In this document: piece after piece, positions 11,913 to 17,561 of the stretch
Numbering within the stretch: the first letter of the stretch is position 1
Layout of the letters: the number at the start of each line of letters is the position of its first letter
Origin: a virus
Reading direction: 5' to 3' (one strand)
Virus record (IMG/VR): IMGVR_UViG_3300033571_018869
Coordinates: 1 to 23,325 of that record
Length of the DNA stretch: 23,325 nt
Notes under the pieces: generated by a model
Told to the model about the DNA's origin: nothing
The model's database searches: none
The model's input: the letters and a program-made list of their open reading frames with translations, nothing else
Translations under genes and position numbers: made by a program

Positions 11913-12839
11913 ATGGATTTTAAACAACTTAAAAAACAATCTTCTCTAGGCAGCCTTACCGAAAAACTTCTTAAAGAAGCAGAAAAGATGGGTGGAAGTT
12001 CATCGATGAAAGATGATCGTATTTTCACTGTTGAGCGCGATAAATCTGGACTCGGACTTGCCGTTGTCCGTTTTCTACCGCCCCCTCCTGGTGAAGATAA
12101 GGCGTTTGTAAAACTTTATAATCATGGTTTCCAGGTTAATGGTAAATGGCTGATTGAAAATTGCCCAACAACTATTGGGGAGCAATGTCCTATTTGTAGT
12201 GCAAATAGTGTGCTTTATAATTCTGGAATTGATTCAAATAAAAAAATTGTAACACAGCGCAAACGTAAACTCAGCTTCTATAGCAATGTTTATGTTATCA
12301 AAAATCCTTCAAATCCTGAGTTAGAAGGAACCGTAATGCTTTATCGCTTCGGTCAAAAGATTTTTGATAAAATCAAAAGCGCAATGAAACCCGAGTTTGA
12401 GGGAGATGAGGCTATTGATCCGTTTGATCTCTGGACTGGTGCTAACTTTAAAATCAAAGTTAAGACTGTCAAAGAAGCAAGTGGTCAATCTTATCCTAAT
12501 TACGATGAAAGTCTTTTTGAGACCCCATCTGTACTACATGGTGACGATGAAGAGCTAGAAAAAATCTGGAGGCGGGCACACTCTCTTGATGAACTTATAT
12601 CTTCCGACAAGTTTAAGAGTGATGATGAACTTCAAAAGCGTCTTGATTTTGTCCTGGGTGCCAAGGTTCCTAGTAATACTCAAGAGCAAGAAGAAGAAAT
12701 TGAGCGTCAATATCCCTCTGAGGAAACTGACATGCTAAAGGAGCTAGAAGCCTCTTACAGCCGCTCTAAAGCATCCACAGAGGACGATGAGGACGATATG
12801 GATGATTCCCTTGCTCGGTTCCAAGAACTGGCTGGCTGA
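11913..12839 (+). CDS. 32: Single-stranded DNA-binding protein gp32
   Basis: 308 residues, against 301 in T4. gp32 coats ssDNA cooperatively in replication, recombination and repair. The N-terminal basic cooperativity domain ('MDFKQLKKQSSLGSLTEKLL') is followed by the OB-fold core with a zinc site, His71, Cys84, Cys92 and Cys95 in 'YNHGF', 'IENCP' and 'EQCPICSAN', the same residue types and near-identical spacing as T4 His64/Cys77/Cys87/Cys90. The core also has 'FYSNVYVIKNPSNPE' and 'FDLWTGANFKIKVKT'. The acidic C-terminal tail (residues about 290-308, 'STEDDEDDMDDSLARFQELA') is the partner-binding domain, used by gp59 among others. Codon use is more GC-rich than in the neighbours, in line with high expression. 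A strong terminator follows. Confidence 0.97.
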   Translation: MDFKQLKKQSSLGSLTEKLLKEAEKMGGSSSMKDDRIFTVERDKSGLGLAVVRFLPPPPGEDKAFVKLYNHGFQVNGKWLIENCPTTIGEQCPICSANSVLYNSGIDSNKKIVTQRKRKLSFYSNVYVIKNPSNPELEGTVMLYRFGQKIFDKIKSAMKPEFEGDEAIDPFDLWTGANFKIKVKTVKEASGQSYPNYDESLFETPSVLHGDDEELEKIWRRAHSLDELISSDKFKSDDELQKRLDFVLGAKVPSNTQEQEEEIERQYPSEETDMLKELEASYSRSKASTEDDEDDMDDSLARFQELAG

Positions 12840-12861
12840 TCTCTCTAACCCGCACTTACTG

Positions 12862-12884
12862 AGGCCCCGATAGGGGCCTTTTTT
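12862..12884 (+). terminator. Strong rho-independent terminator after gp32
   Basis: AGGCCCC (12862-12868), loop GATA, GGGGCCT (12873-12879), then six T's (12879-12884). It lies between the convergent gp32 and gp53 genes, and its T-run overlaps the gp53 stop codon. On the minus strand the stem lacks a T-run, so it mainly serves gp32. Confidence 0.92.
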
Positions 12885-13599
12885 AATATTCAAAAATTCT
12901 TATATTCTCGCCGCGTTTTAGTTTCCTGTTGATATATTGAGTTCCACCTTCCTTATAAGTCATAATTTCTTCAAGATTTTCAAACAATACATTCAAGTAT
13001 ATTGGTTTAAGAATAAAAATATCTCTTTTCTTTTCTTCTTTTCTGACTTCATATTGATAATTAGTTACTTCGGCAATAAAGTCAGTTGATGGAACTAAAA
13101 CGTCTTGTTGTATTCCACTATCATAAAACCCAAAATAATACACGCCATTATTTTCCACATAGTTTCCATTTGTACTCCACGTTGGACTTATTTGTTTGCC
13201 TGCTTCTAATAAAACTCTACCTATAGAATCTTTTATCTCTAGAGTTTCATAGTGATGAATACCACTGTAAAGCTCTTCATACGAACTATATTTCTGCAAC
13301 ATAATCTTATCAAATGTTTGCTGAGGCAGCGGCCATTCCTCTTGGACATTTATAATATTATTAGAAAGAAAAATAACCCAATCTAGTGTGGGATCCCCAT
13401 AAAACTTTGAGGCAATATTGTCCGCTCTTTCATTACCGATAATACTGTATTTTGTAAAAAATGCTAAATTATCGAATAATTCTTCAAATAATTTCCCTCT
13501 TCTAAAAAAGTTTTTTATTTGAGTATATTCGCCTATTTTAGCATTAGGGAGGCGGTTGACATATTCAAGATTTGGAACGTAGCTGAAATAATGTGCCAT
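12883..13599 (-). CDS. 53: Baseplate wedge subunit gp53
   Basis: 238 residues, against 196 in T4. gp53 is a structural protein of the baseplate wedge. The diagnostic N-terminal section is present: 'FFRRGKLFEELFDNLAFFTK' followed by 'YSIIGNERADNIASKFYGDP' and 'LDWVIFLSNNIIN', equivalent to the T4 segment in which 'P.ELA..IYG.P.LYWVLL..N' occurs. The rest is beta-rich ('HHYETLEIKDSIG'). Its ATG overlaps the gp48 stop by one base (TAATG), so the two baseplate proteins are co-translated. It is the last gene of the minus-strand late operon; the gene ends in the T-run of the convergent terminator. Confidence 0.88.
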   Translation of the reverse strand: MAHYFSYVPNLEYVNRLPNAKIGEYTQIKNFFRRGKLFEELFDNLAFFTKYSIIGNERADNIASKFYGDPTLDWVIFLSNNIINVQEEWPLPQQTFDKIMLQKYSSYEELYSGIHHYETLEIKDSIGRVLLEAGKQISPTWSTNGNYVENNGVYYFGFYDSGIQQDVLVPSTDFIAEVTNYQYEVRKEEKKRDIFILKPIYLNVLFENLEEIMTYKEGGTQYINRKLKRGENIRIFEY

Positions 13600-14870
13600 T
13601 AGTATCCTATTGGGTGAGTGCCTTCATAATCAGAAGCATAAATCGGAGTCAACTCTTTAAACTGCAATGTAATTCTATACATGACCATTGTTGCCTCTGA
13701 ATCCGACTTATCATTAAAAGTCATATAAGTTCCAAGCGGTGTATAATCTACAGTGCAACTTTGAAGAGCACACATTTTTATTTTCCCGATTGAGGGATGT
13801 TCTATGGAATTTTCCGGGCCAGTAATTTCTTTTGATTTATCATCTTTATTTCCTTTAATATATTTAACTCTAAACACATAGGGTGAATTTAAAAATACAC
13901 CCACAGAAGAAGTTTGTGGTTCTAACGTACTCTGTTGATTTTCAGTTGACAGGCCAAATTGACCGATATCCCCTATCGTATCTCTTACGGCCATATATGC
14001 CTTAAAAAAATAAATTATATCTTTAATAATTGTAGCTTCTTGTTTTCCTTTTGCGAATAAATCAAATGAAAAAGAAAATTGTCTTAATTGCGGACCATTA
14101 AAAAGCAACTCTAGGTTGGGGTTTAATGTACTACCCGTTGCACGAGTTAAAAGATTATTAACTTGTACCGCCTGCCCTGCAAGAAATGTTCGTATGAGAT
14201 TACCCGCCGGGGTTCCTGTGGCAAATCTAGTATAAGGATCAAAATTCCCGACTTCATTTTCAACCCCTTGCCTGTCACCAGACCCCAACGACACCCCTAA
14301 AGATATGTTAGCCAGCTGTCTTTGTAATTCATTAATCCGATCCTCTTGCCAATCAACTGAATTTGTATCAGCAACTTTATTAATAGGTAAATAAACGAAT
14401 CCAGCTGAGGTGACCCGATTATAGCCAGTTTCTGCAGTGGCTCTTCTTGTACTACCAAATGCAACAGCATCTGATACTGTTTTTTGTATTGTCCTATCTG
14501 CATATTGCCAAACACTAAATTCCATTCTATCTTGTTTTGGACTCATGTTTTTTGGATATACTTTTATTGTATTAAACGGGGTTGTTTTTTTTGTTTTTGG
14601 ATCTTGTACTCCCCGATAAACAATAGTCTCTTCAGTTGCAGTTGGTCCCGCGATTGCTTTTTTACCTTCTTTGACAAGGCTCTCAAAATTTTTTACCTCT
14701 TGTTCCGTGGCATCATTAGTTGGACTTAGCCCACCACCTGGGCTCATAGTGCCGATATTTACCCAATTTTCCCCAGATTTTCTTTCAATGATCGATCCTT
14801 CTTTTTTTACTCTGTATGTTTTGTTATTCAGTAAAAATTCTCGGGAATAACCTTCGTTGTTTTCGCCCAT
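13599..14870 (-). CDS. 48: Baseplate tail-tube junction/cap protein gp48
   Basis: 423 residues, against 364 in T4. gp48 sits on the baseplate hub, starts tail tube growth and has a tube-like domain. The C-terminal half carries the tube-fold pattern: 'LELLFNGPQLRQFSFSFDLF', 'KDIIYFFKAYMAVRD', 'LNSPYVFRVKYIKG', 'IGKIKMCALQSCTVDYTPLG' and 'MVMYRITLQFKELTPIY'. The first about 100 residues are a Thr/Asn-rich extension that resembles a fibre or wrapping region and accounts for the extra length. gp54 shares this fold, so a gp54 assignment is less likely but possible. It lies 18 bases after the upstream gene and overlaps gp53 by one base. Confidence 0.8.
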   Translation of the reverse strand: MGENNEGYSREFLLNNKTYRVKKEGSIIERKSGENWVNIGTMSPGGGLSPTNDATEQEVKNFESLVKEGKKAIAGPTATEETIVYRGVQDPKTKKTTPFNTIKVYPKNMSPKQDRMEFSVWQYADRTIQKTVSDAVAFGSTRRATAETGYNRVTSAGFVYLPINKVADTNSVDWQEDRINELQRQLANISLGVSLGSGDRQGVENEVGNFDPYTRFATGTPAGNLIRTFLAGQAVQVNNLLTRATGSTLNPNLELLFNGPQLRQFSFSFDLFAKGKQEATIIKDIIYFFKAYMAVRDTIGDIGQFGLSTENQQSTLEPQTSSVGVFLNSPYVFRVKYIKGNKDDKSKEITGPENSIEHPSIGKIKMCALQSCTVDYTPLGTYMTFNDKSDSEATMVMYRITLQFKELTPIYASDYEGTHPIGY

Positions 14871-14888
14871 TTATTTGTTATATTTTAA

Positions 14889-15467
14889 TTATTTATTTAC
14901 TTTAATCGGATAAAAAGTTGGAATTTTTAAAACATAATCTAGTTCATCTGGATTAATTTTGTAGAACTTTGATTGCACTCTGTCGAATCTATATTTTCTA
15001 AAAGGTGATTCAACATAAGAAGGCGCGTCTTTCCAATGGAAATTAACTCCCTCAAAATATAAACCACTAGCACTTGTGACCAAAACAACAGGATTTAGGT
15101 CATACCATTCTGGGGTTCTTCCAACATATTTAAATGTATAAATTTGATTTAACTGGAAAGATTGAGAAGTTCTGTTTAGAGTAGCTAGTACTGTAATTAA
15201 AGTTTTAAAATAATAATTTGGATCATATCCACTAGGAATATTTTCTGAAAGCTCCTTGAGCTTGTTTATTTTTTCTTTTTCCTGTCTTGCTGTTTTATAA
15301 TCTACAAATTCTTCTGGATCTCTTTTTTGCTGCTTTGCAAGAAAAACAATTCTCTGTTCATCGCTGTCAATTTTTCTTCTTTTTGCATCTGCTAAGCGAC
15401 CAAAATAAGTTAAAATTTTACCAACAGCACTCCAGGCCCTTGTTGCAATATTAGATAAAATTCCCAT
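14889..15467 (-). CDS. Conserved T4-like virion-associated protein of unknown role, 192 aa
   Basis: The N-terminus is helical with a basic charged middle ('KRRKIDSDEQRIVFLAKQQK', about residues 29-48). The C-terminal half is a compact beta domain: 'LNQIYTFKYVGRTPEWYDLN', 'PVVLVTSASGLYFEGVNFHW', then 'YRFDRVQSKFYKI'. I have seen the pattern 'Y.F.Y....P..YD..P.V......G..G.N.H' in T4-like and other large marine phages, but I cannot name it. It starts two bases after gp4 ends and precedes gp48. T4 has gene 2 (DNA end protector) next to 4 and 53, so a gp2-like or other completion role is possible. Unproven. Confidence 0.6.
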   Translation of the reverse strand: MGILSNIATRAWSAVGKILTYFGRLADAKRRKIDSDEQRIVFLAKQQKRDPEEFVDYKTARQEKEKINKLKELSENIPSGYDPNYYFKTLITVLATLNRTSQSFQLNQIYTFKYVGRTPEWYDLNPVVLVTSASGLYFEGVNFHWKDAPSYVESPFRKYRFDRVQSKFYKINPDELDYVLKIPTFYPIKVNK

Positions 15468-15468
15468 T

Positions 15469-15909
15469 TTAGATTCCTAATTGCTTTTCTGTTATTACCT
15501 TGAATAGTATATTATTTGATTCACAAAATTGCTTTGCTTGATTCCACTTAGAAATATTTTTTTCATACGTAGCAACTTCGTTTAAGTAAGTAGAAGTTCT
15601 CTTTTTTCCTCTTTTCGGTGGTATTGTTTGCTTTTCGGGTTTTATTTCTACAATATAAGATTCAATTACTCCTTCTTTGTTTTTTATTTTTAGAAATAAA
15701 TCAGGGAAATATCTTCTGACCTTATTGGTCGAATAATCAAAATATTTTATTGGAAATGGTTCGGATGACCATTCTAGGATGCTTTCAGTTTCATCAGCCC
15801 ATTTGAATGCTCTTAATTCCCATGAAGATCTAAATACAATTTGGTTTATATCGCCAATGTATTTTTGTGGATTTTTTGGTTTAAATAATCCCTGAAGATA
15901 ATTGGTCAA
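15469..15909 (-). CDS. 4: Head completion nuclease-like protein gp4
   Basis: 146 residues, against about 150 in T4 gp4 (gp50). It completes the packaged head before tail joining. The start is TTG at 15909-15907: in-frame stops lie just upstream with no ATG, and the product 'MTNYLQGLFKPKNPQKYIGD' lines up with the usual gp4 start. A TnsA-like PD-(D/E)XK fold is visible: Glu31 in 'FRSSWELRAFKWAD', Asp70 in 'RRYFPDLFLKI', and Glu88-x-Lys90 in 'YIVEIKPEKQ', so the catalytic residues appear intact. It heads the minus-strand late operon, 29 bases downstream of an exact TATAAATA on that strand, and diverges from the tail-tube gene. Confidence 0.87.
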   Translation of the reverse strand: MTNYLQGLFKPKNPQKYIGDINQIVFRSSWELRAFKWADETESILEWSSEPFPIKYFDYSTNKVRRYFPDLFLKIKNKEGVIESYIVEIKPEKQTIPPKRGKKRTSTYLNEVATYEKNISKWNQAKQFCESNNILFKVITEKQLGI

Positions 15910-15916
15910 ATGTATA

Positions 15917-15923
15917 ATAAATA
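15917..15923 (+). promoter_or_regulatory. Late promoter-like box ATAAATA for tail-tube gene
   Basis: ATAAATA in the context TATAATAAATA, 24 bases upstream of the ATG at 15948. It faces away from gp4 and interleaves with the opposite-strand box at 15939-15946. Seven of the eight late consensus positions match. Confidence 0.5.
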
Positions 15924-15938
15924 CTTATTAACAATAGT

Positions 15939-15946
15939 TATTTATA
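15939..15946 (-). promoter_or_regulatory. Late promoter box TATAAATA for gp4 operon
   Basis: An exact TATAAATA on the minus strand (TATTTATA on the plus strand), 29 bases upstream of the gp4 TTG start. It would drive gp4, the unnamed gene, gp48 and gp53. It ends one base before the ATG of the opposite-strand tail-tube gene. Confidence 0.6.
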
Positions 15947-15947
15947 A

Positions 15948-16607
15948 ATGGCCCCAAAAATTAGAACTTTATCGGAAATTAAATCTAAACTTTTGCGGCC
16001 TGCTACAACCAGCCATTTTGAATGCGTATTTACTCCACCAGGAGATGTAAAAAAATTCATTGAAGGCCGTAAACTTAATATAACACCAATTACCGAAGAA
16101 AAAATAAACATAAGTTGCTGTGATGCTTCTCTTCCAGGATCAACATTACAAACTGCCACTTTAACTGATTCTTATACTGGCGTCACTGAAAATTATGCAT
16201 ATAGAAGATCATATGATAACCGTGCAGACTTTTCTTTTTATGTAGATAATTCTGGAGCGGGAGCGGGAGATTACTATTCAGTTATTTTATTTTTTGAAAA
16301 TTGGATTTCTTATATCGTCGGGGAAGATAGTTTAAATGATCAAAGTACAACTAATTATTTCTACCGGGTTAATTTTCCTGAAAATTACATAGCAAAGGCT
16401 TTAACCATTTATAAATTTGAGAAAGATTATAACACAAGCCGAAAATATTTAAAATATGACTTTATTGGTGCGTTTCCTCTTTCAATTGCATCAACCCCAG
16501 TTTCTTATGAGTCTTCTCAATTGTTAAAATATACGGTATCTTTTTCTTATTTGAGATATGTTTTATCTACTGAGACTGGCCCACTTCAACCTACTTCTAG
16601 ACCATAA
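15948..16607 (+). CDS. Tail-tube-fold protein (gp19/gp54-like)
   Basis: 219 residues. The T4 tail-tube fold pattern is present: an entry strand 'TSHFECVFTPPGD', 'ISCCDASLPGSTLQTATLTD', 'YAYRRSYDNRADFSFYVDNS', the helix 'YYSVILFFENWISYIVGEDS' and the closing strands 'YDFIGAFPLSIASTPVSYES' and 'LLKYTVSFSYLRYVLS'. The T4 members are gp19 (163 residues, the tube itself) and gp54 (320 residues, tube initiator). Length and position beside 48 and 26 make gp54 as plausible as gp19, so no symbol is given. A late promoter-like box lies 24 bases upstream; no Shine-Dalgarno sequence is seen. Confidence 0.8.
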   Translation: MAPKIRTLSEIKSKLLRPATTSHFECVFTPPGDVKKFIEGRKLNITPITEEKINISCCDASLPGSTLQTATLTDSYTGVTENYAYRRSYDNRADFSFYVDNSGAGAGDYYSVILFFENWISYIVGEDSLNDQSTTNYFYRVNFPENYIAKALTIYKFEKDYNTSRKYLKYDFIGAFPLSIASTPVSYESSQLLKYTVSFSYLRYVLSTETGPLQPTSRP

Positions 16608-16622
16608 TCTAACGTATAGGCA

Positions 16623-16629
16623 CTAAATA
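16623..16629 (+). promoter_or_regulatory. Late promoter-like box CTAAATA
   Basis: CTAAATA lies in the 52-base gap between the tail-tube gene and gp26, 30 bases before the gp26 ATG. The same heptamer occurs before 571 and 2399. It would start a separate late transcript for gp26, gp51 and the large tail genes. Confidence 0.45.
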
Positions 16630-16659
16630 ATATCATAGTTATTCTTCATAATTTTTAAA

Positions 16660-17382
16660 ATGCCTCTTCCCGTTATTAATGCCCCTGAATATTTTCTTGA
16701 ACTTCCATCGAATGGAAAAAAAGTAAAGTATCGCCCGTTTGTTGTAAAAGAAGAAAAAGTTCTTCTTCTTGCTCTTGAATCTGAAGATGTTTCAGAAATG
16801 TCTAACGCGGTTAAAAATGTACTTTCTAGTTGTGTAAAAGGTGAAAATTTAGATATTGAAACTTTACCAACTTTTGATATTGAATATCTCTTTCTTAATA
16901 TTCGCGGTAAAGCCGTAGGCGAAGAAATTGAATTACAACTTCTTTGTCCAGATGATGGCGAAACATATGTAAAAACAAAGATCTTTATTGATGAAATTAA
17001 CATCAAAAAAGATCCAACCCACACAAACAAAATAAAGATTAATGATACACTAATGATGGAAATGAAATATCCATCTCTAGAGCAATTTATTAAGTCCAAC
17101 TTTAGTTTTGACGACAGAAAAAATCAGTTAGAACAATCTATTGAACTGATTGCTTCTTGCGTGGATACAATTTACAGTGAAGAAGAAGTTTGGACATCTG
17201 CTGATGTTACACTCAAAGAAATTGTGGATTTTATAGAAAATTTCAATTCAACCCAATTTGGTGAGATTGAAAAGTTCTTTGAAACTATGCCCAAGTTAGA
17301 GCATAAGATCAAGATTAAAAATCCAGAAACTAAAGTTGAAAGTGAAATTACTTTGGCAGGGTTATCAGATTTTTTCGGTTGA
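16660..17382 (+). CDS. 26: Baseplate hub subunit gp26
   Basis: 240 residues, against 208 in T4; T4_baseplate (gp26) family. The family's N-terminal signature is clear: 'MPLPVINAPEYFLELPSNGK' then 'VKYRPFVVKEEKVLLLALES', 'NVLSSCV', 'FDIEYLFLNIRGKAVGE' and 'LLCPDDGE', with the C-terminal helical part 'ASCVDTIYSEEEVWTSADVT' and 'FIENFNSTQFGEIEKFFETM'. In T4, gp26 is needed for hub assembly and is structurally placed like a tape-measure chaperone. The gene ends 'LSDFFG' on a T-TTT-TTC heptamer followed by a hairpin, the signal for a possible -1 frameshift into gp51. Without shifting, it stops at 17380-17382. Confidence 0.9.
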   Translation: MPLPVINAPEYFLELPSNGKKVKYRPFVVKEEKVLLLALESEDVSEMSNAVKNVLSSCVKGENLDIETLPTFDIEYLFLNIRGKAVGEEIELQLLCPDDGETYVKTKIFIDEINIKKDPTHTNKIKINDTLMMEMKYPSLEQFIKSNFSFDDRKNQLEQSIELIASCVDTIYSEEEVWTSADVTLKEIVDFIENFNSTQFGEIEKFFETMPKLEHKIKIKNPETKVESEITLAGLSDFFG

Positions 17383-17403
17383 GTTTAAGTCATATTGACT
17401 TAA
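17370..17403 (+). promoter_or_regulatory. Candidate -1 ribosomal frameshift signal gp26/gp51
   Basis: The heptamer T TTT TTC (17370-17376) is in the gp26 reading frame as X-XXY-YYZ, two codons before the stop. Eight bases later a hairpin forms: TTAAGTCA (17385-17392), loop TAT, TGACTTAA (17396-17403), 8 bp. A -1 shift would read CGG TTG AGT and enter the gp51 frame with no stop, giving a gp26-gp51 fusion of about 300 residues. Architecture seen in sequence; use is inferred. Confidence 0.6.
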
Positions 17404-17561
17404 TGAATTATTATAAAATTAATTTTAGCCTGGCCCAATTTCACAAATGGTCAATAGCCGAAATAGAAAATTTTATGCCTTTTGAACGCGAACTTTATGT
17501 AATAATGTTGAATCAACATATTGAAGAGGAAGAACAAAAACAAAAATCCTTATCACAATAA
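17379..17561 (+). CDS. 51: gp51-like baseplate hub assembly protein, 60 aa or less
   Basis: The core 'YYKINFSLAQFHKWSIAEIE', 'NFMPFERELYVIMLNQHIEE' matches the short C-terminal domain of T4 gp51 ('...I..MIPWER..Y...L...I.EE'); T4 gp51 is 249 residues, while marine T4-like phages carry this short form. T4 gp51 is a catalyst of hub assembly. Two starts are possible: TTG 17379, overlapping the gp26 stop, or ATG 17403 at the end of a hairpin (52 residues). No ribosome site is seen for either, which favours coupling or frameshifting from gp26. The gp26-gp51-tape-measure-like order mirrors the G-GT-tape measure order of siphophages. Confidence 0.75.
   Translation: MSLSHIDLMNYYKINFSLAQFHKWSIAEIENFMPFERELYVIMLNQHIEEEEQKQKSLSQ

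Noticed and set aside
14871-14899. AT-rich stretch (TAAATAAATAA on the minus strand) before gp48 as a late promoter
   Set aside because: It is largely the stop codon region of the preceding gene in very AT-rich DNA, and the match to TATAAATA is imperfect.
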